Shown here in pieces: positions 53,153 to 62,332 of a stretch of DNA of 64,000 nucleotides. The number at the start of each line of letters is the position of its first letter. Positions within the stretch are counted from its first letter, which is position 1. A program made the position numbers and the translations under genes. Where the stretch lies: NCBI RefSeq assembly GCF_024600715.1, contig NZ_CP102332.1, positions 558,001-622,000 on the forward strand, read 5' to 3'. This DNA is from Streptomyces changanensis. Lineage in GTDB: Bacteria > Actinomycetota > Actinomycetes > Streptomycetales > Streptomycetaceae. The notes below the pieces were generated by a model. That model was given only the letters and a program-made list of their open reading frames with translations, was not told the origin of the DNA and did no database searches.

Positions 53153-54199
53153 TCAGCGGCCGAGGCTGGAGCGGCGCACCACAAGCTCCGGCTGGAGGAC
53201 GATCCGGCGGTGCCGGTGTTCCTCCGGCGCGGCCCCGCTCTCCTCCAGCAGCAGCTCCGTCGCCAGGCGGCCCATCTCGGCGGCGGGCTGCCGGACGGAG
53301 GTGAGCGGGATCAGGGACGCCTCGGCGAACTCGATGTCGTCGTACCCGACGACCGCGAGATCCTCGGGGACCCTGACCCCCGCCGCGTGGACCGTCTGGA
53401 GGAGGCCGAGCGCCAGGAGGTCGTTGGCGCAGAAGACGGCGGTGGGGCGGGGCGCGAGTCCGAGGAGCCGCGCGCCCGCGTCCCGGCCGGCGCCGACGTC
53501 GAGACGGTCGACGTCCAGCTCGACGAGGTCGTCCGCGGCGCCGCCCGCCTCCTCCAGGGCGCGGACGAGGCCCGTGCGCCGGTCCCGCACCTGCTGCAGG
53601 CGGTCGGGGCCGCGGACGTACGCGACACGCCGGTGCCCGGCGTCGAGGAGGTGCCGCCCGGCGAGGAGGCCGCCCGCGACGTCGTCCACCGCCACGGAGC
53701 ACGCCTCGGCCTCGTCCACCACGCGGTCCACCAGGACGAACGGGATGCCCTGCCGGCCGAGCAGGCGCCAGGGGGTTCCGCGCGGGTCGGTGGTGGCCAG
53801 CAGGGCGCCCCTGACCCGCTGTTCCGCGAAGAGGGACACGTAGGACTCCTCGGCGGAGACGTCCTCCGCGCTGTTGCACACCATGACCCCGAGGTCCGCC
53901 CGTCGCGCCACGTCCTCGGCGCCACGCGCCAGCGCCGCGAAGAACGGGTTGGCGGTGTCCATGACGAGCAGTCCCAGCATGCGGCTCCGGCCGGCCCGGA
54001 GCTGGCGGGCCGACTCGCTGCGCACGTACCCGAGGCTCCGGATCGCGGCGTGCACGCGCGCCCTGACCTCGTCGGACACGCGGTCCGGCCGGTTGATCAC
54101 GTTCGACACCGTGCCCACGGAGACCCCCGCCTCCCGTGCCACGTCCTTGATGCCCGCCGCCATGTCCGCCCCGTCCGCTCCGGTGTCCGCGGCCGTCAT
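53153..54199 (-). CDS. LacI-family repressor of the rhamnose genes
   Basis: A 348-residue LacI/GalR regulator. Helix-turn-helix and hinge at about 15-70 (IKDVAREAGVSVGTVSNVINRPDRVSDEVRARV), then the periplasmic-binding-type sugar domain (MLGLLVMDTANPFFAALARGAEDVA; RRVAYVRGPDRLQQVRDR; AVVGYDDIEFAEASLIPLTSVRQPAAEMG). It is divergent from the rhamnose operon and both flanking operators match each other, so it probably represses the operon until rhamnose or a derivative binds. Start ATG 54199; ATG 54163 is possible. Confidence 0.92.
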   Translation of the reverse strand: MTAADTGADGADMAAGIKDVAREAGVSVGTVSNVINRPDRVSDEVRARVHAAIRSLGYVRSESARQLRAGRSRMLGLLVMDTANPFFAALARGAEDVARRADLGVMVCNSAEDVSAEESYVSLFAEQRVRGALLATTDPRGTPWRLLGRQGIPFVLVDRVVDEAEACSVAVDDVAGGLLAGRHLLDAGHRRVAYVRGPDRLQQVRDRRTGLVRALEEAGGAADDLVELDVDRLDVGAGRDAGARLLGLAPRPTAVFCANDLLALGLLQTVHAAGVRVPEDLAVVGYDDIEFAEASLIPLTSVRQPAAEMGRLATELLLEESGAAPEEHRHRRIVLQPELVVRRSSLGR

Positions 54200-54229
54200 C
54201 CTAAGCGGGCCGCACGCCGTCGGCCTACC

Positions 54230-54307
54230 TGAATCCTTTCACTACAGGGCCGGTGGAACCTCTTGACGGTCGACAGACCCCGGCCCTACGGTCAGTGAAA
54301 CGATTCA
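54230..54307 (+). promoter_or_regulatory. Twin LacI-type operators and rhaI promoter
   Basis: TGAATCCTTTCA (54230-54241) and TGAAACGATTCA (54296-54307): the second read on the other strand is TGAATCGTTTCA, one base from the first. Between them lies TTGACG (54263-54268), 18 bases, TACGGT (54287-54292), a good promoter. The downstream operator sits at the expected transcription start; the upstream one lies near the regulator's own start. Confidence 0.75.
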
Positions 54308-54343
54308 TTCAGCCGTGGTCGCGGCGCGCCCCCGAGGTGGCTC

Positions 54344-55513
54344 ATGACTGATGTGCGGCAGGCCGTGAAGGCCGCCCTGAAGGCCCAGACCGTCGAGACG
54401 CCCTCCTGGGCCTACGGCGACTCCGGCACCCGGTTCAAGGTCTTCGCCCAGCCCGGCGTCCCCCGGACGCCCCGGGAGAAGCTGGACGACGCGGCGAAGG
54501 TGCAGGAGTTCACCGGCGTCGCGCCCACGGTGGCCCTGCACATCCCGTGGGACCGGGTGGAGGACTACGCGGCCCTCGCCGCGTACGCCCGGGAGCGCGG
54601 CCTGCGCCTCGGCACCGTCAACTCCAACACGTTCCAGGACGACGACTACCGGCTCGGCAGCGTCTGCCACCCTGACGCGAAGGTCCGTCGCAAAGCCGTG
54701 GACCACCTCCTGGCCTGCGTCGACGTCATGGACGCGACGGGCTCCCGGGACCTGAAGCTGTGGTTCGCGGACGGCACCAACTACCCCGGCCAGGACGACG
54801 TCCGCGCGCGCCAGGACCGGCTGGCCGACGCGCTGCGGGAGGTGTACGACCGGCTGGGCGGGGCGCAGCGGATGCTCCTGGAGTACAAGTTCTTCGAGCC
54901 CGCCTTCTACGCCACGGACGTCCCCGACTGGGGCACCGCCTACGCCCACTGCCTGAAGCTGGGCCCCCGGGCCCGGGTCGTGGTGGACACCGGGCACCAC
55001 GCGCCCGGCACGAACATCGAGTTCATCGTCGCCACGCTGCTGCGCGAGGGGAGGCTCGGCGGCTTCGACTTCAACTCGCGCTTCTACGCCGACGACGACC
55101 TGATGGCAGGCGCGGCGGACCCCTTCCAGCTGTTCCGGATCATGTACGAGGTGGTCCGGGGCGGCGGTCTTGAGCCGGCGGCCGGCGTGGCCTTCATGCT
55201 CGACCAGTGCCACAACGTGGAGGCGAAGATCCCCGCGGTCATCCGCTCCGTGATGAACGTCCAGGAGGCCACCGCGAAGGCGCTGCTGGTGGACCGCGGG
55301 GCACTCGCGGCCGCCCAGCGGGACGGCGACGTCCTCGGGGCGAACGCCGTGCTGATGGACGCCTACGCCACGGACGTGCGCCCGCTGCTCGCCGAGGTCC
55401 GCGAGGAGTGCGGCCTCGACCCCGACCCCCTCGCCGCCTACGCCCGCTCGGGCTGGGCCCGCAGGATCGTCGAGGAGCGGGTCGGCGGCACTCCGGCGGG
55501 CTGGGGCGCCTGA
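54344..55513 (+). CDS. rhaI: L-rhamnose isomerase (RhaI type)
   Basis: A 389-residue TIM-barrel isomerase converting L-rhamnose to L-rhamnulose with a divalent metal. It belongs to the RhaI type (Pseudomonas/actinobacteria), distinct from E. coli RhaA. Readable parts: LKLWFADGTNYPGQDD, LLEYKFFEPAFYATDVPDWGTAY, VVVDTGHHAPGTNIEFIVA and GFDFNSRFYADDDLMAGAADPFQLF, which supply Glu, Asp and His metal ligands. Length is usual. GAGGTGG precedes ATG 54344. First gene of the operon. Confidence 0.92.
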   Translation: MTDVRQAVKAALKAQTVETPSWAYGDSGTRFKVFAQPGVPRTPREKLDDAAKVQEFTGVAPTVALHIPWDRVEDYAALAAYARERGLRLGTVNSNTFQDDDYRLGSVCHPDAKVRRKAVDHLLACVDVMDATGSRDLKLWFADGTNYPGQDDVRARQDRLADALREVYDRLGGAQRMLLEYKFFEPAFYATDVPDWGTAYAHCLKLGPRARVVVDTGHHAPGTNIEFIVATLLREGRLGGFDFNSRFYADDDLMAGAADPFQLFRIMYEVVRGGGLEPAAGVAFMLDQCHNVEAKIPAVIRSVMNVQEATAKALLVDRGALAAAQRDGDVLGANAVLMDAYATDVRPLLAEVREECGLDPDPLAAYARSGWARRIVEERVGGTPAGWGA

Positions 55514-55792
55514 CCGCGCCCCACGCCGTCCCCCGCGCCCGCGCCCTCCGTGCGCGGCCCCCTCCCCGCGGCCCGTCCCACCTCGACCCCCTCCCGCCCC
55601 CGGTACCGCCACCCCGCTCACGGCGGCGCCTCACCCCGACCCCGGCACCGCCCCGCTCACGGCGGCGCCCCACCCCGACCCCGGTACCGCCCACGCCCCG
55701 CCCACGGCCGCGCCCCGCCCACGGCTCCGCCCCGCTCGCGACCGGTTCGACTCCCTCCTCCCCCGCGTTCGCCACGTCTCGAAGGACGATGC
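55514..55792. repeat. Tandem-repeat intergenic region inside the rha operon
   Basis: Proline-codon-like repeats: an approximately 38-base unit containing CCCCGCTCACGGCGGCGCC and CACCCCGACCCCGG is present about twice (near 55611-55690) with further partial copies. No gene. The length, 279 bases, is unusual for an operon interior. Confidence 0.6.
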
Positions 55793-57844
55793 ATGTCTTC
55801 CGCTCTCCCCCCGCCTCCCGCGCCGGCCGCCCTCCTGGCCCGTTCGCACCGCCTGGGCGCGGATCCGCGCAACACCAACCACGCCGGCGGCAACACCTCG
55901 GCGAAGGGCACCGGCACGGACCCCGTGACCGGTACGGACGTCGACCTGCTGTGGGTGAAGGGGTCGGGCGGTGACCTCGCCACGCTCACCGCGTCCGGCC
56001 TCGCGGTGCTGCGGCTCGACCGGCTGCGGTCGCTGCGGGACACCTACCCCGGGGTCGAGCGGGAGGACGAGATGGTCGCCGCCTTCGACCACTGCCTCCA
56101 CGGCAGGGGCGGCGCCGCCCCGTCGATCGACACCGCGATGCACGGCCTGGTCGAGGCGGCGCACGTCGACCACCTGCACCCGGACTCCGGCATCGCCCTG
56201 GCCTGCGCGGCCGACGGGGAGGAGCTGACCACCGCGTGCTTCGGCGACCGCGTCGTGTGGGTGCCGTGGCGCCGGCCCGGCTTCCAGCTCGGCCTGGACA
56301 TCGCCGCGGTCAAGGAGGCCCACCCGCAGGCCGTGGGGTGCGTCCTCGGCGGCCACGGCATCACGGCCTGGGGCGACACCTCGGAGGAATGCGAGGCGAA
56401 CTCCCTGTACATCATCCGCACCGCCGAGGCGTTCCTCGCCGAGCGCGGCCGCCCCGAGCCCTTCGGCCCGGTCCTCCAGGGGTACGAGGCGCTCCCGGCG
56501 GCCGAGCGGTGGGCGCGGGCGGCCGCGCTCGCCCCGTACGTCCGGGCGCTCGCCTCCCACGACCGGCCCCAGGTCGGCCACTTCACCGACACGGACGTCG
56601 TCCTGGACTTCCTCTCCCGGGCCGGGCACCCGCGCCTGGCGGCGCTCGGCACCTCCTGCCCCGACCACTTCCTGCGGACCAAGGTGCGACCCCTGGTCCT
56701 GGACCTCCCCGCCACGGCTCCCCTGGAGGCCACGGTCGGCCGGCTGGCGGAACTGCACGCCGCGTACCGCGACGAGTACACGGCCTACTACACCCGGCAC
56801 GCCGCCCCCGACTCCCCCGCGATGCGCGGCGCCGACCCGGCGATCGTCCTCGTCCCCGGCGTCGGCATGTTCTCCTTCGGCCGGGACAAGCAGACGGCGC
56901 GGGTGGCGGGCGAGTTCTACGTCAACGCGATCAACGTGATGCGCGGGGCCGAGGCGGTGTCGACGTACGCGCCGATCGAGGAGGCGGAGAAGTTCCGCAT
57001 CGAGTACTGGGAGTTGGAGGAGGCCAAGCTCCGGCGCATGCCGGAGCCCAGGCCCCTGGCGACGCGGGTCGCCCTGGTGACGGGCGCCGGCAGCGGCATC
57101 GGCAGGGCCGTCGCCCACCGGCTGGCCGCCGAGGGCGCGTGCGTGGTCGTCGCCGACGTCGACGCCCGCAGCGCCGCGGCCGTCGCCGAGGAGCTCGGCG
57201 GCCCCGACACCGCCGTGCCGGTCACGGTCGACGTCACCGACGAGGAGGCGGTCGGAGCGGCGTTCGAGAGCGCGGTGCTCGCCTTCGGCGGCGTGGACCT
57301 CGTCGTCAACAACGCCGGGATCTCGATCTCCAAGCCGCTCCTGGAGACGACGGCGCGGGACTGGGACGTCCAGCACGCCGTCATGGCACGGGGCTCCTTC
57401 CTCGTCTCGCGGGAGGCCGCCCGGATCATGACCGCGCAGGGCCTGGGGGGCGACATCGTCTACGTCGTCTCCAAGAACGCCGTCGTCGCCGGCCCGAACA
57501 ACGTCGCCTACTCCGCCACCAAGGCCGACCAGGCGCACCAGGTCCGGCTGCTCGCCGCCGAGTTGGGCGAGCACGGCATCCGCGTCAACGGCGTCAACCC
57601 CGACGGGGTCGTGCGCGGTTCCGGCATCTTCGCCGGCGGCTGGGGCGCCCGGCGCGCCGCGACGTACGGCATCGAGGAGGAGGAGCTCGGCGCGTTCTAC
57701 GCCCGGCGCACCCTCCTGAAGCGCGAGGTGCTGCCCGAGCACGTGGCGAACGCGGTGTTCGCCCTGACCGGCGGCGACCTCACCCACACCACCGGGCTGC
57801 ACGTGCCCGTCGACGCCGGCGTCGCCGCCGCGTTCCTGCGGTGA
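55793..57844 (+). CDS. rhaEW: Bifunctional rhamnulose-1-phosphate aldolase/short-chain dehydrogenase
   Basis: A 683-residue fusion. N-terminal class II aldolase (about 1-400) with NHAGGNTSAKG, the zinc His pair in DHLHPDSGIA (127-133) and GGHGITAWG. C-terminal short-chain dehydrogenase (about 420-683) with TGAGSGIG (about 427), NNAG and the catalytic YSATK (about 572). The family (TIGR-type bifunctional enzyme, RhaEW in Bacillus) splits L-rhamnulose-1-phosphate to DHAP and L-lactaldehyde and oxidises the latter to L-lactate. GAAGGA precedes ATG 55793. The stop overlaps rhaB (GTGA). Confidence 0.93.
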   Translation: MSSALPPPPAPAALLARSHRLGADPRNTNHAGGNTSAKGTGTDPVTGTDVDLLWVKGSGGDLATLTASGLAVLRLDRLRSLRDTYPGVEREDEMVAAFDHCLHGRGGAAPSIDTAMHGLVEAAHVDHLHPDSGIALACAADGEELTTACFGDRVVWVPWRRPGFQLGLDIAAVKEAHPQAVGCVLGGHGITAWGDTSEECEANSLYIIRTAEAFLAERGRPEPFGPVLQGYEALPAAERWARAAALAPYVRALASHDRPQVGHFTDTDVVLDFLSRAGHPRLAALGTSCPDHFLRTKVRPLVLDLPATAPLEATVGRLAELHAAYRDEYTAYYTRHAAPDSPAMRGADPAIVLVPGVGMFSFGRDKQTARVAGEFYVNAINVMRGAEAVSTYAPIEEAEKFRIEYWELEEAKLRRMPEPRPLATRVALVTGAGSGIGRAVAHRLAAEGACVVVADVDARSAAAVAEELGGPDTAVPVTVDVTDEEAVGAAFESAVLAFGGVDLVVNNAGISISKPLLETTARDWDVQHAVMARGSFLVSREAARIMTAQGLGGDIVYVVSKNAVVAGPNNVAYSATKADQAHQVRLLAAELGEHGIRVNGVNPDGVVRGSGIFAGGWGARRAATYGIEEEELGAFYARRTLLKREVLPEHVANAVFALTGGDLTHTTGLHVPVDAGVAAAFLR

Positions 57845-59301
57845 GCGGGGGCGCGGCGGCGTTCGCCGCGGTCGACCTCGGAGCGAGCAGCGGACGCGTC
57901 ATGGTCGGCAGCGTCACACCCGACGACCTGGACCTCGCCGAGGTCCTGCGGTTCGCCAACCGGCCGGCCCGGCTGCCCGAGGGGCTGCGCTGGGACGTCC
58001 TCGCCCTGTACGCGGGCGTCCTGGACGGGCTGCGCGCCGCCGGTCCGGTGGCGTCCGTCGGCATCGACGGCTGGGCCGTCGACTACGGCCTGCTCGACGC
58101 CGACGGGCACCTCCTCGGCCCCCCGGCGCACTACCGGGACGCCCGTACCGAGGGCGTGGCGGCGCGGGCCCGGCGGACGGTCCCGGCGGAGCGGCTGTAC
58201 GCCCGGACGGGCGTCCAGGACGCCCCGTTCAACACCCTGCACCAGCTGCTGGCCGCCCGGGACAGCGCCCAGTTCACCGCCGCGCGGCGCCTGCTGCTGG
58301 TGCCCGACCTGATCACGTACTGGCTGACGGGCGAGGCGGGCACGGAGGTGACCAACGCGTCGACGACCCAGCTGCTCGACCCCCGCACGGGCCGTTGGGC
58401 GGCCGACGTGGCGGAGGCGTTCGGCATCGACCTCGGCCTGTTCGCGCCGTTCCGGCACCCGGGCGATCCGGCCGGGACGCTCCTGCCGCACGTGCGGGAG
58501 CACCTCGGCCGGGCGGACCCCGTACCGGTCACGACCGTGGCGTCGCACGACACCGCCTCCGCCGTGGTCGCCGTACCGGCCCGCGACGGCGAACGCTTCG
58601 CCTACATCTGCACGGGCACCTGGTCGCTGGTCGGGCTGGAACTCGACGCGCCGGTCCTGACGGCGGCGAGCAGGGCCGCGAACTTCACCAACGAACTCGG
58701 GCTCGACGGCACCGTCCGCTACCTGCGCAACATCACGGGCCTGTGGCTGCTCCAGGAATGCATGCGTGCCTGGGCCGAGGACGACGTCGGGGCCCTCCTG
58801 CGGGAGGCGGCCGCGGTGCCGGGCCTGCGGTCGGTGGTGGACGCGTCGGACCCCGCGTTCCTCCCGCCGGGCCGGATGCCGGAGCGGATCGCCGACGCGT
58901 GCCGGTCCACGGGCCAGCCGGTCCCCTCGACGCGCGGGGAGACGACCCGCTGCGTCCTCGACTCGCTCGCGCTGGCACACCGCCGGGCGGTCGAGGAGGC
59001 GCAGCGGCTCGCCGACCACCCGGTCGACGTGGTGTACGTGGTCGGCGGCGCCGCCCGCAACGCCCTGCTGTGCCGGCTCACGGCCGACGCGTGCGGACTG
59101 CCCGTCGTCGCGGGCCCGGCCGAAGCGGCCGCGCTCGGCAACGTCCTCGTCCAGGCGCGCGCGCACGGCCTCGTCGGCGACCGGGCCGCCATGCGCGGGC
59201 TCGTCGCCCGCACGCAGCCGCTGCGCCGGTACGAGCCCTCGGGTGACGGGGCCGCGTGGGACGCGGCGGCCCGACGGGTCGCCGGGCGGACCCGGCCGTG
59301 A
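57841..59301 (+). CDS. rhaB: L-rhamnulokinase
   Basis: A 486-residue FGGY-type sugar kinase phosphorylating L-rhamnulose. Nucleotide and substrate motifs: AVDLGASSGRVMVG (phosphate 1), SVGIDGWAVDYGLLD, THHQLLAARD-like FNTLHQLLAA, TNASTTQLLDPRTG, and VVGGAARNALLCRLTADACGLPV (adenosine site). GTG 57841 overlaps the aldolase/dehydrogenase stop. It lies third in the pathway order but fits the operon. Confidence 0.94.
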   Translation: MSGGAAAFAAVDLGASSGRVMVGSVTPDDLDLAEVLRFANRPARLPEGLRWDVLALYAGVLDGLRAAGPVASVGIDGWAVDYGLLDADGHLLGPPAHYRDARTEGVAARARRTVPAERLYARTGVQDAPFNTLHQLLAARDSAQFTAARRLLLVPDLITYWLTGEAGTEVTNASTTQLLDPRTGRWAADVAEAFGIDLGLFAPFRHPGDPAGTLLPHVREHLGRADPVPVTTVASHDTASAVVAVPARDGERFAYICTGTWSLVGLELDAPVLTAASRAANFTNELGLDGTVRYLRNITGLWLLQECMRAWAEDDVGALLREAAAVPGLRSVVDASDPAFLPPGRMPERIADACRSTGQPVPSTRGETTRCVLDSLALAHRRAVEEAQRLADHPVDVVYVVGGAARNALLCRLTADACGLPVVAGPAEAAALGNVLVQARAHGLVGDRAAMRGLVARTQPLRRYEPSGDGAAWDAAARRVAGRTRP

Positions 59302-59374
59302 TACCTCCGGGTGGGTACGACTCCTGACACCGTGCCCACCCGGAGCCCCACCGATCGAGACCGAAGGAGCCGCG

Positions 59375-60130
59375 ATGCGTGTCGCCCTCTTCCTCACCTG
59401 TGTCAACGACGCGCTCCATCCGGGCACGGGCCGTGCCGTGGTGAGACTCCTGGCCCGCCTGGGCGTCGACGTGGACTTCCCCTCGGCGCAGACGTGTTGC
59501 GGGCAGCCGCAGTACAACACCGGGTACCGGCGCCAGGCGGAGCCGCTCGCCCGCCGGTTCGCCGAGGTGTTCGGCGGCTACGACGCGGTGGTCACCCCGT
59601 CCGGCTCCTGCGGGGCCATGGTGCGCGAGCTGTACCCGCGCATGGGCGAGCGGGCACGGGCGGAGGGCCGCGGGGACGGGCTCGCCCTCGCCGTCGCGCC
59701 CGTCGTCCCGAAGACGTACGAACTGACGGAGTTCCTCGTGGACGTCCTGGGCGTCACGGACGTGGGCGCGTACTACCCGCACACCGTGACCTACCACCCG
59801 ACGTGCCACGGGTTGCGCGGTCTCGGCCTCGGGGACCGGCCGTACCGGCTGCTCCGGGCCGTGCGGGGGCTGCGGCTCGTGGAACTGCCCGGTGCCGAGG
59901 AGTGCTGCGGCTTCGGCGGCACGTTCGCCGTGAAGAACGCCGACGTCTCCGCGGCGATGGGCGCGGACAAGGTGCGCCACGCCGCCTCCACCGGCGCAGA
60001 CGCCCTGTGCGCGGCCGACAACTCCTGTCTGCTGCACCTCGGTGGCATGATCCGCCGCATGGGGGCAGGGGTCCGGCCGGTGCACATCGCCGAGATCCTC
60101 GCGAGCACCGCAGAGGAGGCCCGCGCATGA
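59375..60130 (+). CDS. lutA: L-lactate oxidation iron-sulfur subunit LutA
   Basis: A 251-residue protein with two CCG domains: TCCGQPQYNTGYRR near residue 41 and AEECCGFGGTFAVKN near residue 180, plus TYHPTCHGLRGLGL. These Cys-rich sites bind Fe-S. In the LutABC system it works with LutB and LutC in L-lactate oxidation to pyruvate. Start: ATG 59375 with GAAGGAG upstream; it overlaps lutB (ATGA). It sits 73 bases after rhaB, linking lactate oxidation to rhamnose breakdown. Confidence 0.92.
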   Translation: MRVALFLTCVNDALHPGTGRAVVRLLARLGVDVDFPSAQTCCGQPQYNTGYRRQAEPLARRFAEVFGGYDAVVTPSGSCGAMVRELYPRMGERARAEGRGDGLALAVAPVVPKTYELTEFLVDVLGVTDVGAYYPHTVTYHPTCHGLRGLGLGDRPYRLLRAVRGLRLVELPGAEECCGFGGTFAVKNADVSAAMGADKVRHAASTGADALCAADNSCLLHLGGMIRRMGAGVRPVHIAEILASTAEEARA

Positions 60131-61596
60131 GCGGTACGTACCTCGGCATGCCGTCGTTCCCGCAGGCGGCGCGGCAGGCGGTGCGCGACGAGACCCTGCG
60201 CGGGAACCTGCGGCACGCCACCCGCACCATTCGCGACAAGCGCGCCGCCGCCGTCGCCGAACTCGACGACTGGGCCGAACTCCGCGAGGCCGGAAAGCAG
60301 ATCAAGGACCGCACCCTGCGCCACCTCGACCACTACCTGGTCCAGCTGGAGCAGGCCGTCACCGCGGCGGGCGGGACGGTGCACTGGGCGGCCGACGCCG
60401 CCGCGGCGAACCGCATCGTCACCGACCTGGTGAGGGCGACCGGCGAGACCGAGGTCGTCAAGGTCAAGTCGATGGTCACGCAGGAGATCGGCCTCAACGA
60501 AGCGCTCGCCGCGGCGGGCATCCGCGCCTACGAGACCGACCTCGCCGAACTCATCGTGCAGCTCGGCGACGACCGTCCGTCCCACATCCTCGTCCCCGCC
60601 ATCCACCGCAACCGCACCGAGATCCGCGACATCTTCACCCGGCACATGGCCGACTGGGGCCGTCCCGCGCCCGGCGACCTCACCGACGCCCCCGCCGACC
60701 TCGCCGAAGCCGCCCGCCTCCACCTGCGCGAGAAGTTCCTCCGCGCCAAGGTCGCCGTCTCGGGCGCCAACTTCATGGTCGCCGAGACCGGCACCCTCGT
60801 CGTCGTCGAGTCCGAGGGCAACGGCCGCATGTGCCTGACCCTCCCCGAGACCCTCATCTCCGTCGTCGGCATCGAGAAGACCGTCCCCACCTGGCAGGAC
60901 CTGGAGGTCTTCCTCCAGCTCCTCCCCCGCTCCTCCACCGCCGAGCGCATGAACCCCTACACCAGCACCTGGACCGGCACCAGCGACGGCGACGGCCCCC
61001 GCGCCTTCCACCTCGTCCTCCTCGACAACGGCCGCACCGACGCCCTCGCCGACACCGTCGGCCGCCAGGCCCTGCGCTGCATCCGCTGCTCCGCCTGCCT
61101 CAACGTCTGCCCCGTCTACGAACGCGCCGGCGGCCACGCCTACGGCTCGACCTACCCGGGCCCCATCGGCGCGATCCTCACCCCCCAACTCCGCGGCACG
61201 ACCACGCCGCTCGACGCCTCCCTCCCGTACGCCTCCACCCTCTGCGGCGCCTGCTACGACGTCTGCCCCGTCGCCATCGACATCCCCGAGGTCCTGGTGC
61301 ACCTGCGTGAACGGGTCGTCGAGGGCGGCGAGACGACACGGCGCGGCGTACGGGTCACCCTGCGGCCGGCGAAGGGCCACGCGGCGGAACGGGCCGCGAT
61401 GCGCGCCGCGCGCTGGGTGTTCGACCACCCGGCGGCCCTGCGCGCCGGGCAGCGTCTGGCCGCCCGCACCCGGCGGTGGCACCCCCGGCGGCTGCCGGGC
61501 CCCGGGCGGGCGTGGACGGACAGCCGCGCGCTGCCCGACGTGCCGGCGGAGTCGTTCCGGGACTGGTGGCAGCGGACGCGGGGAGGCACGCGATGA
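60127..61596 (+). CDS. lutB: L-lactate oxidation iron-sulfur subunit LutB
   Basis: A 489-residue protein. An LUD domain (about 60-310; VAVSGANFMVAETGTLVVVESEGNGR) is followed by two 4Fe-4S clusters, CIRCSACLNVCPVY and CGACYDVCPVAIDIPEV, and a C-terminal tail. It is the central electron-transfer part of LutABC. ATG 60127 overlaps lutA; its stop overlaps lutC. The region about 60200-61290 uses C at third codon positions far more than the flanks. Confidence 0.92.
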   Translation: MSGTYLGMPSFPQAARQAVRDETLRGNLRHATRTIRDKRAAAVAELDDWAELREAGKQIKDRTLRHLDHYLVQLEQAVTAAGGTVHWAADAAAANRIVTDLVRATGETEVVKVKSMVTQEIGLNEALAAAGIRAYETDLAELIVQLGDDRPSHILVPAIHRNRTEIRDIFTRHMADWGRPAPGDLTDAPADLAEAARLHLREKFLRAKVAVSGANFMVAETGTLVVVESEGNGRMCLTLPETLISVVGIEKTVPTWQDLEVFLQLLPRSSTAERMNPYTSTWTGTSDGDGPRAFHLVLLDNGRTDALADTVGRQALRCIRCSACLNVCPVYERAGGHAYGSTYPGPIGAILTPQLRGTTTPLDASLPYASTLCGACYDVCPVAIDIPEVLVHLRERVVEGGETTRRGVRVTLRPAKGHAAERAAMRAARWVFDHPAALRAGQRLAARTRRWHPRRLPGPGRAWTDSRALPDVPAESFRDWWQRTRGGTR

Positions 61597-62249
61597 ACGG
61601 CGACAGGGAACGGGTCCTGGCCCGGGTGCGCCGCGCCCTGGCCGACGTGCCGCGCGGCGAGCGGCCGGAGGACGTGCCGGTGGAGCGCGCGTACGCGCGG
61701 GTGCACGGCGAGCGGGGCGAGGAGACCGTCGACCTGCTGGCCCGCAACCTCGCCGAGTACCGGGCGGTCGTGCACCGTGTCGCGCGGGACGGCCTGCCGG
61801 AGCTGCTGGCGGGGCTCCTCGCGGCCCGGGGCGCGGCGTCGGTGCTGGTGCCGCCGGCGCTGCCGGCCTCCTGGCTGGCGGCGGTGGACGCGACCCGGGT
61901 GCACGACCGGGAGGAGGCGACGGCACGGGAGTCGGACGCCGTGGACAGCGTGGTCACCGGGTGCGCGCTGGCCGTCGCGGAGACGGGCACGATCGTCCTC
62001 GACGGCGGGCCCGACCAGGGCAGGCGGCGCATCACGCTCGTCCCCGACCACCACGTCTGCGTGGTCCGCGTCCCCGACCAGGTCGTCTCCTCCGTGTCGC
62101 AGGCCCTCGCCCGCCTCGATCCGACGCGTCCGCTGACCTGGATCTCCGGGCCGTCGGCCACCAGCGACATCGAGCTCGACCGCGTCGAGGGCGTCCACGG
62201 CCCGCGCCGTCTGGACGTCGTGCTGGTCACGGGGGACCGGGACGGCTGA
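61593..62249 (+). CDS. lutC: L-lactate oxidation subunit LutC
   Basis: A 218-residue LUD-domain protein: SVVTGCALAVAETGTIVLDG, HHVCVVRVPDQVVSSVSQAL and SGPSATSDIELDRVEGVHGPRRLDVVLV, all typical of LutC. It completes LutABC, which oxidises L-lactate in the cytosol. ATG 61593 overlaps the lutB stop. Last gene of the operon. Confidence 0.92.
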   Translation: MNGDRERVLARVRRALADVPRGERPEDVPVERAYARVHGERGEETVDLLARNLAEYRAVVHRVARDGLPELLAGLLAARGAASVLVPPALPASWLAAVDATRVHDREEATARESDAVDSVVTGCALAVAETGTIVLDGGPDQGRRRITLVPDHHVCVVRVPDQVVSSVSQALARLDPTRPLTWISGPSATSDIELDRVEGVHGPRRLDVVLVTGDRDG

Positions 62250-62332
62250 CCGGTCCGACGGCCGGCCCCCACGGGACGGTCGGCCTTGGCGGGCCCGCGG
62301 GCCCGCGGGCCCGTCCGTCGGGGCGGGCCGGT

